Shown here: one piece after another, positions 40,717 through 50,578 of the stretch
How positions within the stretch are numbered: position 1 is the stretch's first letter
How the letters are laid out: every line of letters begins with the position of its first letter
DNA from: Agromyces sp. G08B096
GTDB taxonomy: Bacteria > Actinomycetota > Actinomycetes > Actinomycetales > Microbacteriaceae
Length of the DNA stretch: 64,000 nucleotides
Direction: 5' to 3'
Assembly: GCF_040267705.1 (NCBI RefSeq)
Contig: NZ_CP158374.1
Coordinates: 2,046,001-2,110,000 of the forward strand
Notes under the pieces: model-generated
What the model was told of the DNA's origin: nothing
Databases searched by the model: none
Seen by the model: the letters and a program-made list of their open reading frames with translations, nothing else
Position numbers and translations under genes: made by a program

Positions 40717-40722
40717 AGTCTA
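40717..40722 (-). promoter_or_regulatory. Putative -10 (TAGACT) of miaB
   Basis: TAGACT on the minus strand, 9 nt before the miaB ATG, overlapping the recX stop codon. A near-leaderless start is possible. Confidence 0.35.
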
Positions 40723-41517
40723 CGAGGGTTCGCCGCCACGACCCATTTCGTCGGCTTCGGCGTCGCCCACGAGGGCATCCGCGACGGCCTCGCGGATGAC
40801 TTCCCCGGTGTATCCGCGGCGCTGGAGGAAGGCGGACAGGCGCCGCTCGGCCACCCGCCGGTCGAGTCCGGCGAGTTGGCGCGACCGGCGCCTGGCGACC
40901 TGCAGGGCGTTCTCGCGCTCGAGTTCGGGATCGAGCTCCTCTACGGCGGCACGCGCGGCGGCGGGGTCGACGCCGCGTCGTCCGAGTTCGGCGAGGATCG
41001 CGCCGCTGCCCTTGCCGCGCCGCGCCGCGTTCGTGTGCACGAGCTGCTCGGCGAGCCGGACGTCGTCGAGGTAGCCGAGACGCTCGTAGCGCTCGATCCA
41101 CTCCTCGATCTCCGCCTCGTCGAGGCCGTGTTCGGCGAGTACGGAGCGCACCTCCGCGACCGACAGCGATGAGCGCCGGAGGCGACCCACGACCAGCCGG
41201 TCGATCCGTGCGTCGCGCTCGGCCCCCGTCTCGTCTGCGGCCTCGGAGTCGTCGTCGGTGCGAACGCCGCGCACGCTCGCCGAGCGGAGGCCGCGCCGGC
41301 TCCCCCGCGATGGATGCGCGCCGCGCGCGTCGGCGCCAGGCCGGCCGCCGGCCTGTGCACCTGGCTCGGAGCCCGACTCGGACACCGCCGCGTCGTCTCC
41401 GGCGCGCGCCGTCGATCGAGGGCGGCGGACGTCCCCCGCTCCCGCGTCGACCCCGGGCGTCGCCCAGGGCAGATAGGTGACCGGGGCGAGGGCATCCTCG
41501 TTCGAACGCTCGTGCAC
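40720..41517 (-). CDS. recX: Regulatory protein RecX (with long N-terminal extension)
   Basis: RecX modulates RecA filament growth. The 265-residue product has three-helix RecX repeats: IDRLVVGRLRRSSLSVAEVRSVLAEHGLDEAEIEEWIERYERLGYLDDVRLAEQLVHTNAARRGKG, a second ILAELGRRGVDPAAARAAVEEL, and a third RRVAERRLSAFLQRRGYTGEVIREAVADAL. Before these come roughly 105 residues of low-complexity, Gly/Ala/Ser/charged sequence not seen in the E. coli protein. The GTG at 41517 has a strong AGGAG 6 nt upstream. It follows recA after 44 bp and should be SOS-induced with it. Confidence 0.88.
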   Translation of the reverse strand: MHERSNEDALAPVTYLPWATPGVDAGAGDVRRPRSTARAGDDAAVSESGSEPGAQAGGRPGADARGAHPSRGSRRGLRSASVRGVRTDDDSEAADETGAERDARIDRLVVGRLRRSSLSVAEVRSVLAEHGLDEAEIEEWIERYERLGYLDDVRLAEQLVHTNAARRGKGSGAILAELGRRGVDPAAARAAVEELDPELERENALQVARRRSRQLAGLDRRVAERRLSAFLQRRGYTGEVIREAVADALVGDAEADEMGRGGEPS

Positions 41518-41561
41518 GGATGCTCCTCTCCCCGGTCTCCTGGATGGTGCGCTGGCGGCGC

Positions 41562-42632
<1,071 letters not shown>

Positions 42633-42902
42633 TGCTGGCTCCTTCAGTGCTGGTACGGCTGCCTCTAGGCTGTCGCCGGCACGACGGGCCATGTGTTTCG
42701 ACACGATCCGACACGCTCACGACAAGGCGGTTGCGGGATGCTTCCGACAGCTCCGACCGTATGGCCGGCCACCGACATCGGCCGGGATTCCTCCCGGGAT
42801 GTGGATGGTGCCGCCGTGGCATCCGTTGTGCAGGAGCCTACGCCACCGACCGAACGCATGTTCGAAGCATCGACGGCGTGTCGAACACGTCTTCGGCGCG
42901 CG
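42633..42902. other. recA upstream regulatory region
   Basis: 270 bp between the DUF3046 stop and recA. It holds the SOS box at 42850-42865, a weaker copy at 42881-42896 and a probable -10 TAGGCT near 42835. That leaves a recA leader of about 200 nt in which I see no coding sequence. Confidence 0.5.
42850..42865. promoter_or_regulatory. SOS box (LexA operator) of recA
   Basis: CCGAACGCATGTTCGA is a near-perfect copy of TCGAACN4GTTCGA with one mismatch. On the minus strand a TAGGCT hexamer follows about 20 nt later. A weaker second box, TCGAACACGTCTTCGG, is at 42881-42896. Confidence 0.8.
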
Positions 42903-43136
42903 TCAGCGTGACGCCGATCCGGGCTGCCGTTGCCCGACCCCGTGTCGACGCGCCTGCGGGACATCCGTCGCCTCGCAGATCGCGAGCCAGACGTCCCGCG
43001 GCGCGACGCCGGAGCTCAGCGCTTCGCGGGGCGTCCGGCCGCCGAGGGCCTCGAGCGTCAGATCCTGCATGAGCACGCCGGCGTACCCGGCGCCGAACTC
43101 CTCGTCCATGGCGAGGTGGAACTCGCTGAGCTTCAT
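42903..43136 (-). CDS. DUF3046 domain protein
   Basis: 77-residue protein whose core MKLSEFHLAMDEEFGAGYAGVLMQDLTLEALGGRTPREALSSGVAPRDVWLAICEATDVP matches DUF3046, a small actinobacterial family nearly always found next to recA. Its role is unknown. An in-frame upstream ATG exists, but GGGAGGG precedes the chosen one at 43136. The stop lies 7 bp beyond the weaker recA SOS box. Confidence 0.88.
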   Translation of the reverse strand: MKLSEFHLAMDEEFGAGYAGVLMQDLTLEALGGRTPREALSSGVAPRDVWLAICEATDVPQARRHGVGQRQPGSASR

Positions 43137-43155
43137 CCGTGCCCTCCCGAACACG

Positions 43156-43185
43156 ACGCCGGCCGGTCTTCCGACCGGCCGGCGT
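43156..43185 (-). terminator. Hairpin terminator after clgR
   Basis: ACGCCGGCCGGT (43156-43167) and its exact complement (43174-43185) form a 12-bp stem with a 6-nt loop, 18 bp after the clgR stop and before the DUF3046 start. Very GC-rich, with little U afterwards. Confidence 0.65.
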
Positions 43186-43203
43186 GTTCAGATCGTGTGG
43201 TGG

Positions 43204-43515
43204 TCAGCGGACCATCATGTCCGCGTCGAACTCTGCGACGAGCTCGTCGGGCAGACTGTCGGGCACCACCGGGGTGAGCCCCTCGAGCACCGCGATGCGG
43301 TCGCCGACCTCGTGCATGATCACCGAGATCGGCGTGTCGAGCGCCTCGGCGACCGAAGCCAGGATCTCGCTCGAGGCCTCTTTCTGGCCGCGCTCCACCT
43401 CGCTCAGGTACCCGAGGGCGACACTCGCCTTGCTCGCGACCTGTCGAAGGGTGCGGCCCTTCTGCAGTCGGAAGTCCCTCAGCACGTCGCCGATCTCCTG
43501 TCGAACCAGAACCAT
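43204..43515 (-). CDS. clgR: Helix-turn-helix regulator of the ClgR type
   Basis: 103-residue XRE-type regulator. The HTH is LRDFRLQKGRTLRQVASKASVALGYLSEVERGQKEASSEILASVAEAL, nearly identical to actinobacterial ClgR, which activates clp protease and other stress genes. The C-terminal third is acidic and ends MMVR, without the Ala-Ala tail that makes Streptomyces ClgR a ClpP substrate. An optimal AAGGAGGT precedes the ATG at 43515, so the GTG inside that Shine-Dalgarno at 43530 is not the start. It sits downstream of cinA as in other actinobacteria. Confidence 0.9.
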   Translation of the reverse strand: MVLVRQEIGDVLRDFRLQKGRTLRQVASKASVALGYLSEVERGQKEASSEILASVAEALDTPISVIMHEVGDRIAVLEGLTPVVPDSLPDELVAEFDADMMVR

Positions 43516-43647
43516 CGGAACCTCCTTCACTCACGGGAGCCGAAAACGGGAGGGTCAGTCTAACCCCTGTTTCCGTGTCTCGACTCTAGCGTTGCACACT
43601 GGACTTTCCGTGTGAACCCGACGACTGTAACCGCGAATTCACGCAGC

Positions 43648-44202
43648 CTATTCCGCGGTCGGGGCGGTCGCTCCGGCGAGCTCCGCGAGCGTCTCGGCGA
43701 TCGCCGCGTCGACGCTCGCACGGCGGATCGACGCGCGGTCGCCCGCGAGCCGCAAGGCGACCGATCGGATGCCCCGCGGCGAGGCGATGCCCAGGTGGAC
43801 GGTGCCCGGCGGGTGGCCGTCCTGCGGGTCGGGACCGGCGACCCCGGTGGTCGCGATCCCGAGGTCGGAGGGCCGTCCCTCGACCGCGCAGGCGCGCCGC
43901 ACCCCGTCGGCCATCTGCCGGGCGACGTCGGCGTCGACGGCTCCGCGTTCGGCCAGGAGCTGCTCATCGACGCCGAGCAGGCGGTGCTTCAGCGGCGTCG
44001 CGTAGGCGACGACACCGCCGGTCAGGACCGCGGATGCCCCGGGCACGGTGACGAGCTCCGCGGTGAGTAGGCCGCCGGTCAGCGACTCGGCGACCGCGAT
44101 CGTCAGGCCGCGCTCCGCCAGGGCGGCGACGAGGCGTGCGGCCGGGGTCCGGCCGGTCTCGCCGGGGCCGGCCTCATCCGGGCCGGGCATGGCCGCGCTC
44201 AT
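43648..44202 (-). CDS. cinA: CinA C-terminal domain protein (nicotinamide-nucleotide amidase type)
   Basis: 184-residue protein consisting only of the CinA C-terminal (PncC) domain, which deamidates NMN to NaMN in the pyridine nucleotide salvage cycle: VAALAERGLTIAVAESLTGGLLTAELVTVPGASAVLTGGVVAYATPLKHRLLGV, then LGIATTGVAGPDPQDGHPPGTVHLGIA. The N-terminal MoCF domain of long CinA is absent, as usual for single-domain homologues. A 17-residue Pro/Gly stretch precedes the domain. The ATG at 44202 overlaps the pgsA stop. Confidence 0.92.
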   Translation of the reverse strand: MSAAMPGPDEAGPGETGRTPAARLVAALAERGLTIAVAESLTGGLLTAELVTVPGASAVLTGGVVAYATPLKHRLLGVDEQLLAERGAVDADVARQMADGVRRACAVEGRPSDLGIATTGVAGPDPQDGHPPGTVHLGIASPRGIRSVALRLAGDRASIRRASVDAAIAETLAELAGATAPTAE

Positions 44203-44798
44203 GCCGCCCGGCGTTCGCGCGCCAGCCGGATCGCGTCGCGGACGTACAGCAGTCCCGACCAGACGGTGAGCACGAGGGCCGCCGCCATCAGCACCGCGTT
44301 CACCCACGCCATCCACTCGCCGATGAGCAGCGGCAGCGGAGCCAGGGCGAACGAGATGGCGACGGACTGGACGACGGTCTTGAGCTTGCCGCCCACCGAG
44401 GCCGGCACGACGTTGCCCCGGCCCAGCTCGATGAAGCGCCAGACGGTGATGCCGACCTCGCGCACGACGATGAGCCCGGTCACCCACCACGGCACCTCGC
44501 CGAGGATCGACAGGCACACGAGCGCCCCGCTCGTCAGGAGTTTGTCGGCGATGGGGTCGAGGAGCTTGCCGAGATCGGTCACGAGTCCGCGGCTGCGAGC
44601 CAGGTAGCCGTCGACCCAGTCGGTGGAGATGGCGAGCACGAAGAGCGCGGTCGCGAGCCAGCGCAGCAGACCGCCCTCGCCGCCGTCGGCGAGCAGGAGC
44701 CAGAAGAACGCCGGCGCGAGCAGGATCCGCACCACAGTGATGGCGTTGGGCAGATTCCAATTCGCCGAGCGTGCTGGAGTCCCGGCGGAGGAGGTCAT
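44199..44798 (-). CDS. pgsA: CDP-diacylglycerol--glycerol-3-phosphate 3-phosphatidyltransferase
   Basis: Membrane enzyme making phosphatidylglycerol phosphate. The 199-residue protein has the CDP-alcohol phosphotransferase signature D-x2-D-G-x2-A-R-x8-G-x3-D-x3-D in STDWVDGYLARSRGLVTDLGKLLDPIADKLL (about 58-85) and about five hydrophobic helices. The ATG at 44798 is 7 nt after TATCCT (44806-44811), with no Shine-Dalgarno, and 21 bp after ftsK. Confidence 0.93.
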   Translation of the reverse strand: MTSSAGTPARSANWNLPNAITVVRILLAPAFFWLLLADGGEGGLLRWLATALFVLAISTDWVDGYLARSRGLVTDLGKLLDPIADKLLTSGALVCLSILGEVPWWVTGLIVVREVGITVWRFIELGRGNVVPASVGGKLKTVVQSVAISFALAPLPLLIGEWMAWVNAVLMAAALVLTVWSGLLYVRDAIRLARERRAA

Positions 44799-44805
44799 GC
44801 CGCCA

Positions 44806-44811
44806 AGGATA
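44806..44811 (-). promoter_or_regulatory. Putative -10 (TATCCT), leaderless start of pgsA
   Basis: TATCCT on the minus strand, 7 nt before the pgsA ATG, in the 21-bp gap after ftsK. No Shine-Dalgarno. Confidence 0.45.
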
Positions 44812-44819
44812 CCGGTCGC

Positions 44820-47741
44820 TCAGTCGCGTCCGGTGAGCCCCCAGGCGTCCTCGTCGGGCTCGGCCTCGACCTCTTCGAGGCCCTCGGGGATCCGGCCGAC
44901 CGGGTCGTCGTCGTACCGGTCGTCGGCGTCGTAGCCCGGCGCCGGTCGCGGCGACGCCGTGTCGGCTGCGGCAGCGGACGTACCGGCGGGACCGGCGGAC
45001 GCGGCGGCTGCGGGCGCCGCGGGCGGGGCCCCGGCGGGCCGTGCCGGCTCCTCGCCGCGGATGCGCGCGAGCACAGCCGGAAGCTGCTCGACCGTCACGA
45101 GCACGTCGCGCGCCTTGGAGCCCTCGGACGGGCCCACGACCTCGCGCGATTCCAGCAGGTCCATGAGCCGGCCGGCCTTCGCGAAGCCGACGCGCAGCTT
45201 CCGCTGCAGCATCGACGTCGAGCCGAACTGGCTCGAGACGATGAGCTCCGCCGCGGCGAGCAGGAGCTCGAGGTCGTCGCCGATGTCGGCGTCGATCTCC
45301 TTCTTCTCCACGGCGGCGGCGACGTCCTGCCGATACTCCGGGCGCGCCTGCCTGGTCACGTGGCCGACGACGCGTTCGATCTCGCCCTCGCTCACCCAGG
45401 CGCCCTGCACGCGGATGGGCTTGGACGCGCCCATCGGCAGGAACAGCCCGTCGCCCTGGCCGATGAGCTTGTCGGCTCCGGGCTGGTCGAGGATGACCCG
45501 CGAGTCGGTGACGCTCGTCACGGCGAACGCCAGCCGCGACGGCACGTTAGCCTTGATGAGGCCGGTGACGACGTCGACCGAGGGGCGCTGGGTCGCGAGC
45601 ACGAGGTGGATGCCCGACGCACGGGCGAGCTGGGTGATGCGGACGATGGAGTCCTCGACGTCTCGCGGTGCGACCATCATGAGGTCGGCGAGCTCGTCGA
45701 CGACGACGAGGAGGTACGGGTAGGGCTTGAGTTTCCGCTCCGACCCGGCCGGCAGGACGATCTCGTCGTTCACGACGGCCTTGTTGAAGTCGTCGATGTG
45801 GCGGAACCCGAACGACGCGAGGTCGTCGTACCGCATGTCCATTTCCTTCACGACCCACTGCAGCGCCTCCGCGGCCTTCTTGGGGTTCGTGATGATGGGG
45901 GTGATGAGGTGCGGCACGCCGCCGTAGGGCGCGAGTTCGACCCGCTTCGGGTCGATGAGCACCATGCGCACCTCGGACGGCTTCGCACGCATGAGCAGGC
46001 TCGTGATCATCGAGTTCACGAAGCTCGACTTGCCCGAGCCGGTGGAGCCCGCGACGAGGAGGTGCGGCATCTTCGCGAGGTTCGCCACGACGTAGCCGCC
46101 GCCGACGTCCTTGCCGACGCCGATGGTCATGGGGTGTTTCGCACCCGACGCGGCGCCTGAGCGCAGCACGTCGCCGAGCGTGACGATCTCTCGGTCGGCG
46201 TTCGGGATCTCGACGCCGATCGCCGACTTGCCGGGGATCGGCGAGAGGATCCGCACCTCGTTGGAGGCGACCGCATAGGCGAGGTTCTTCGACAGCGCCG
46301 TCACGCGTTCGACCTTCACGCCGGGTCCGAGCTCGATCTCGTACTGCGTCACCGTCGGTCCGCGGGAGAACCCGGTCACTTTCGCGTCGACGCCGAACTG
46401 GTCGAGCACGCCGGTGATCTGCCGGACGACCTCGTCGTTGACGGCCGAACGCGCCTTGGCTGGCGCGCCGGCGGCCAGCGTCGACGCGGACGGCAGATGG
46501 TAGGGCCGCTCGGGCTGGTCGGGCTCGGCCTCGGCGAAGGCCGCCGGGTCGTCGAGCGTCGGCTGGCCCGCCACGGCGGCCGCGTCGGCCGGCCCGAACT
46601 CGTCGAAGCCGCCGAGCACGCCCGTTGCCCCGGCGTCGTCGCCGCGGAGGCCGGTGCCGCCGCGCGGCGTCTCGCCGGTGAAGTTCTGCAGCGCCGACTC
46701 GGCGCCCTCGAGGGCTCCGAGCACCTCGGTGCCGTACGCGTCGGGGCCGCCCTGTCCTTCGAGCGCGGACTCGAAGCTGCCGTCGGCCGATCCGGCGCCG
46801 AACACCTCGGTGAGGCCGTCGACTCCGGCGGCCTCGAATGCAGGGTCTTCTTCGCGGTTGGTCGCGTTGCGCCGCCACCACGGCAGCATCCCACCGGCGG
46901 CCTCGTCGGCGTCGCCGTCGAGCCCGTCGAGCTCGACCTGCTCGGTCTTCTCGGCACGCGACCGCTTCCGCTTGGTCGCGGGCTCGACCGTCTCGGCCGG
47001 CGCTTCGTCGACGGCGCCGAAGAGCCACGTGTACAGCTCGCGGAATCGCGCGCCGATGCGGTTCGGCGGCGTCTTGGTCATGATGAGCAGCGACAGGGCC
47101 GCCAGCACGATCACGACGGCGGTGGCGCCCGCCGGGGTGATCAGCAGGATGAGCGGCTGGGCCAGCATCCAGCCGAGGATGCCGCCGGCGCGGGCGAGCA
47201 CGGGCATGCCCTCGCTCGGCTCGGGCTGTCCGCCGAAGATGTGGCAGAGCGCCGACACGGAGACGAGGAGCAGTGCGAGCCCGATGCCGACGCGCGTGTT
47301 GTCGTGGACGGAGCTCGGATGCCGGAACAGCCAGACCGCGAACAGCAGCATCACGACGGGCAGCGCGAACGCGACGCGGCCGAACAGCATGCCGAACGTC
47401 CACGCGTCGAGCGACTGCGCGACCGGCTCGTTGATGAAGAACCACTCGACGACCGCCCCGGCGACCGCAAGCACGACGATGAAGAACGGCAGCCCGTCGC
47501 GCCGCTCCTCCTTCGCGAGCGTCTCGGGGCCGAGCGCCCGCGCGCCGGCGCCGACGACGTGCGCGAGCCCCATCCACGCTCGGACGAGGAGGTTCGGCCC
47601 CTCATGCGCCGCCGACGCGGAACCGGACTTCGCGGCCGACTTCGTCGCGGACGCCGGAAGCTTCTTCGTGGGCGCGGTGCGCGACGAGCCGCGCGCGGAG
47701 GCGCCGGAGGCGCGCCCGCTCGACCTGGTGCTCGTTGCCAT
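44820..47741 (-). CDS. ftsK: DNA translocase FtsK
   Basis: Septal DNA pump that resolves chromosome dimers with XerCD. The 973 residues comprise a basic N-terminal tail (about 50 residues), four membrane helices around 80-250, an Asp/Glu/Gly-rich linker (about 270-420), then the motor: [23 protein letters not shown], Walker [40 protein letters not shown] and [21 protein letters not shown]. The gamma winged helix is [34 protein letters not shown] near the end, with a tail of about 100 residues after it. The ATG at 47741 is 7 nt after TAGCGT. Confidence 0.97.
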   Translation of the reverse strand: MATSTRSSGRASGASARGSSRTAPTKKLPASATKSAAKSGSASAAHEGPNLLVRAWMGLAHVVGAGARALGPETLAKEERRDGLPFFIVVLAVAGAVVEWFFINEPVAQSLDAWTFGMLFGRVAFALPVVMLLFAVWLFRHPSSVHDNTRVGIGLALLLVSVSALCHIFGGQPEPSEGMPVLARAGGILGWMLAQPLILLITPAGATAVVIVLAALSLLIMTKTPPNRIGARFRELYTWLFGAVDEAPAETVEPATKRKRSRAEKTEQVELDGLDGDADEAAGGMLPWWRRNATNREEDPAFEAAGVDGLTEVFGAGSADGSFESALEGQGGPDAYGTEVLGALEGAESALQNFTGETPRGGTGLRGDDAGATGVLGGFDEFGPADAAAVAGQPTLDDPAAFAEAEPDQPERPYHLPSASTLAAGAPAKARSAVNDEVVRQITGVLDQFGVDAKVTGFSRGPTVTQYEIELGPGVKVERVTALSKNLAYAVASNEVRILSPIPGKSAIGVEIPNADREIVTLGDVLRSGAASGAKHPMTIGVGKDVGGGYVVANLAKMPHLLVAGSTGSGKSSFVNSMITSLLMRAKPSEVRMVLIDPKRVELAPYGGVPHLITPIITNPKKAAEALQWVVKEMDMRYDDLASFGFRHIDDFNKAVVNDEIVLPAGSERKLKPYPYLLVVVDELADLMMVAPRDVEDSIVRITQLARASGIHLVLATQRPSVDVVTGLIKANVPSRLAFAVTSVTDSRVILDQPGADKLIGQGDGLFLPMGASKPIRVQGAWVSEGEIERVVGHVTRQARPEYRQDVAAAVEKKEIDADIGDDLELLLAAAELIVSSQFGSTSMLQRKLRVGFAKAGRLMDLLESREVVGPSEGSKARDVLVTVEQLPAVLARIRGEEPARPAGAPPAAPAAAASAGPAGTSAAAADTASPRPAPGYDADDRYDDDPVGRIPEGLEEVEAEPDEDAWGLTGRD

Positions 47742-47748
47742 GCGGACC

Positions 47749-47754
47749 ACGCTA
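47749..47754 (-). promoter_or_regulatory. Putative -10 (TAGCGT), leaderless start of ftsK
   Basis: TAGCGT on the minus strand, 7 nt before the ftsK ATG at 47741; no Shine-Dalgarno. Confidence 0.45.
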
Positions 47755-47862
47755 GCGGGCGCATCCGTCACTCGGCCGGAGGCGACGCGGGATGCCTCGA
47801 ACTGGGGTGTCCGACGACGACCGCGGGGTGCGGGAGCGCCGGATCACGCGGAACCGCGGTCA

Positions 47863-47877
47863 TATAGTGAACTCACT
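47863..47877 (+). promoter_or_regulatory. Putative ROK-gene promoter -10 with small palindrome
   Basis: TATAGT (47863-47868) is a plausible -10, about 40 nt before the ROK gene. Partly overlapping it is AGTGA-AC-TCACT (47866-47877), which could bind a regulator. It does not resemble the longer palindrome at 49149-49175. No clear -35. Confidence 0.4.
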
Positions 47878-47907
47878 CGGGTCCGCCGGACGCTCAAGGA
47901 GGATGCG

Positions 47908-49146
47908 ATGCACTCCGGAACGAACCTGCCGGCGATTGGCGGTTACAACCAGGCGGTCGTGCTCGATGCGATCCGCCGGGCGCCCGACGGCGTGAGCCGG
48001 GTGGAGATCGCGGCGAGCACCGGCCTGTCCGCGCAGACGATCACGAACGCGAGTCGCCGCCTGCTCACCGAGGGCCTCGTCGAGGAGGCGGGCACGACCG
48101 CGGGCCAGATCGGGAAGCCGCGGACCCTGCTGCGCCTGCGCGCCCAGGGCCGGTACGCGATCGGCGTGCAGCTGGATCCCTCGGTGATCACCACGGTGCT
48201 GCTCGATCTCGCGGGCGGCGTGGTCGAGCACGCCCGCGCGCTCGCCCCTGTCGATCCGATGGCCGCGATCGCGACGATCGTCGACTCCGTGGGCGACCTG
48301 CTCGCCCGTTCCGGCGTCGCGCGCGACCGGCTGCTCGGCGTCGGCGTCGCGACGCCGGGGCCGATCGATGCCGAGCGCGGCATCGTGCTGAACCCGCCGC
48401 TCATGCCGGGGTGGCACGACGTGCCGCTCCGCGACCTCCTGATCGAGCGCCTCGGGCTTCCCGTGCTGTTCGAGAAGGACGTCACGGCCGCCGCGGTCGG
48501 CGAACGCTGGACCGATCCGGACGGCGCGGGACGCGCGTTCGCCTTCTTCTACTACGGCACGGGCACCGGTATGGGCCTCGTGGTGGACGGCGAGGTGCTG
48601 CGCGGCGCGAGCGGCAATGCCGGCGACTCTGGGCACCTCCTCGTCGGCGGCACCACGGAATGCTCGTGCGGGCGACGCGGATGCCTCGGCAACACGGTCT
48701 TGCCGTGGCGGTTGGTCGGCGACGCCCGCGGGCCAGAGTCCGAGGCGGAGGCGGCCGACGTCCTGGCCCGGTTCGCGGCGCTCGCCGCGCGCGCGGACGC
48801 GGGCGACCGCGGGGCGCGGGCGGTGCTCGACGAGGCGGCCGATGGGATCGCGACGGCGCTCGTCACCGTCGTGAACCTGCTCGACCTCGACCACGTGGTG
48901 TTCGGCGGGCCGTTCTGGCATCCGGTCTCCTCGTATCTGCTCGACCGCGTCCCCGATGCCGTGCGCGCCTCCCCCGCGCTCGTGTCGGTGCGTGAGCTCT
49001 CGTTCGCCGAATCCGCCCTCGGCGAGGATGTCGCGGCGGTGGGTGCGGCCTGCCTCGTGCTCGATCACGCGCTCTCCCCGCGCCCGTCCTCACTGCTGAT
49101 CCCGCCCGCTTCGGCGGGTCTCGACCTCGACTCCGTGACCTCTTGA
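47908..49146 (+). CDS. ROK-family transcriptional regulator (sugar-responsive repressor)
   Basis: 412-residue ROK (NagC/XylR) repressor: an N-terminal winged helix-turn-helix (NQAVVLDAIRRAPDGVSRVEIAASTGLSAQTITNASRRLLTEGL), then a sugar-kinase-fold ligand domain with VGVATPGPIDAERGIV, FEKDVTAAAVGE, YYGTGTGMGLVVDGEVLRGASGNAGDSGHL and the zinc-binding ECSCGRRGCLG. It precedes sugar ABC genes and a GH38 mannosidase on the same strand and probably represses them, responding to a mannose-derived sugar (inference). AAGGAGG lies 5 nt upstream of the ATG. Confidence 0.92.
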   Translation: MHSGTNLPAIGGYNQAVVLDAIRRAPDGVSRVEIAASTGLSAQTITNASRRLLTEGLVEEAGTTAGQIGKPRTLLRLRAQGRYAIGVQLDPSVITTVLLDLAGGVVEHARALAPVDPMAAIATIVDSVGDLLARSGVARDRLLGVGVATPGPIDAERGIVLNPPLMPGWHDVPLRDLLIERLGLPVLFEKDVTAAAVGERWTDPDGAGRAFAFFYYGTGTGMGLVVDGEVLRGASGNAGDSGHLLVGGTTECSCGRRGCLGNTVLPWRLVGDARGPESEAEAADVLARFAALAARADAGDRGARAVLDEAADGIATALVTVVNLLDLDHVVFGGPFWHPVSSYLLDRVPDAVRASPALVSVRELSFAESALGEDVAAVGAACLVLDHALSPRPSSLLIPPASAGLDLDSVTS

Positions 49147-49175
49147 CAGTTACTAAATCAAAATGATTGAGTAAC
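49143..49175 (+). promoter_or_regulatory. Promoter and 27-bp operator palindrome of the sugar-ABC/GH38 operon
   Basis: TTGACA at 49143-49148 is a perfect -35, overlapping the ROK stop codon. Immediately after it lies GTTACTAAATCA (49149-49160), aaa, TGATTGAGTAAC (49164-49175): inverted arms matching at 11 of 12 positions. The -10 is weak (ATTGAG at 49166 with 17-bp spacing). The AT-rich palindrome stands out in this GC-rich DNA and is the best candidate operator for the adjacent ROK repressor. Confidence 0.75.
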
Positions 49176-49230
49176 CGCAGCGCGCGGCCGCCACCGGAGA
49201 CGACCGGCGCCATGAGGCAAAGGAGCATTC

Positions 49231-50571
49231 ATGAACCGCGTCATTCCCGCGGCCGCGGCCGTCGCCCTCGCCGTCGGCGCACTCGCCGGCTGCAGCTCCA
49301 CCGATGGCGGCGATGACGAGATCACCGTCGCCTACCAGAAGTTCGGCAACTTCATCCAGCTCGACGAGCTGATGAAATCGGTCAAGGAGGAGTACGAGGC
49401 CGCCAACGAGGGCATCACCGTCAAGCTCGTCCCGATCGAAGCCCAGCAGAACGACTACTTCACCAAGCTCGCGCTCATGAACAAGGCGCCCTCGACCGCG
49501 CCCGACGTGATGTACGAGGACACCTTCATGATCAAGTCCGATGCGGAGGCCGGCTACCTCGCTCCCCTCGACGAGTACGTCGCGGAGTGGGAGGACTGGG
49601 AGCAGTTCCCCGAGAACGCCCGCCAGGCCGGCGCCGGTGACGACGGCAAGATCTACGGCGTCTCGATGGGCACCGACACGCGCGCCCTCTGGTACAACAC
49701 GGACATCCTCGCCGCCGCGGGCGTCGAGGTCCCGTGGCAGCCCAAGATCTGGGCCGACGTCCTGGAGGCCGCCGAGGCGGTCAAGGCCAGCCAGCCCGAC
49801 GTGATCCCGCTGAACGTGTACTCGGGCAAGCCGCAGGGCGAGGCATCCGTCATGCAGGGCTTCGAGATGCTGCTGTACGGGACCGAGGACACGCTCTACG
49901 ACACCGAGACCCAGAAGTGGATCGTCGGCTCGCAGGGCTTCGTCGACTCGCTGCAGTTCATCGCCGACCTCTACCAGGGCGGTCTCGGGCCCACGCCGGA
50001 GCAGGCGCTCGACACGAACGTCGGCAACACGGTCGCCGGCGAATGGCTGCCGCAGGGCAAGCTCGCCATCAACCTCGACGGGTCGTGGCTGAGCGGAACC
50101 TGGCTCGAGAACGGCAACGTGCCGTGGCCCGAGTGGAACGAGGTCATGGGTCAGGCGCCCATGCCCACGCAGGACGGCGGCGAGCCGGGCGTCACCAGCA
50201 TGTCGGGCGGCTGGACGCTCGCCATGGGCGCGCAGTCGGACAACAAGGATGCCGCGTGGGAGTTCATCGCCATGGCGCTGAACAAGGAGAACTCGCAGAG
50301 CTACGACATCGCGAACAGCCAGATCGCCGTGCGCGACGACGTGTCGACCGATCCCGAATACCTCGAGGCGAACCCGACCTTCGGGTTCTTCTCCGACCTC
50401 GTGCAGTACACCCACTTCCGCCCGGCCACGAGCGACTATCCGCAGGTGTCGAACGAGATCATGGTCGCGATGGAGGCCGTCATGACCGGCCAGCAGACGC
50501 CGGAGGAAGCCGCAGCGGCCTACGACGAGGCGCTGGTCAAGATCGTCGGCGAAGAGCACGTGCAGGACTAG
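49231..50571 (+). CDS. Carbohydrate ABC transporter substrate-binding lipoprotein
   Basis: 446-residue family-1 sugar-binding lipoprotein: signal peptide MNRVIPAAAAVALAVGALAGC (lipobox LAGC, Cys21), then a mature domain with ITVAYQKFGNFIQLDELMKSVKEEYE, APDVMYEDTFMIKSDAEAGYLAPLDEYV, GVSMGTDTRALWYNTDILAAAG and DDVSTDPEYLEANPTFGFF near the C-terminus. It delivers an oligosaccharide, presumably alpha-mannoside fragments, to the two downstream permeases. AAGGAG lies 6 nt before the ATG. Sugar specificity is inferred from the GH38 neighbour. Confidence 0.92.
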   Translation: MNRVIPAAAAVALAVGALAGCSSTDGGDDEITVAYQKFGNFIQLDELMKSVKEEYEAANEGITVKLVPIEAQQNDYFTKLALMNKAPSTAPDVMYEDTFMIKSDAEAGYLAPLDEYVAEWEDWEQFPENARQAGAGDDGKIYGVSMGTDTRALWYNTDILAAAGVEVPWQPKIWADVLEAAEAVKASQPDVIPLNVYSGKPQGEASVMQGFEMLLYGTEDTLYDTETQKWIVGSQGFVDSLQFIADLYQGGLGPTPEQALDTNVGNTVAGEWLPQGKLAINLDGSWLSGTWLENGNVPWPEWNEVMGQAPMPTQDGGEPGVTSMSGGWTLAMGAQSDNKDAAWEFIAMALNKENSQSYDIANSQIAVRDDVSTDPEYLEANPTFGFFSDLVQYTHFRPATSDYPQVSNEIMVAMEAVMTGQQTPEEAAAAYDEALVKIVGEEHVQD

Positions 50572-50578
50572 GCGCACC

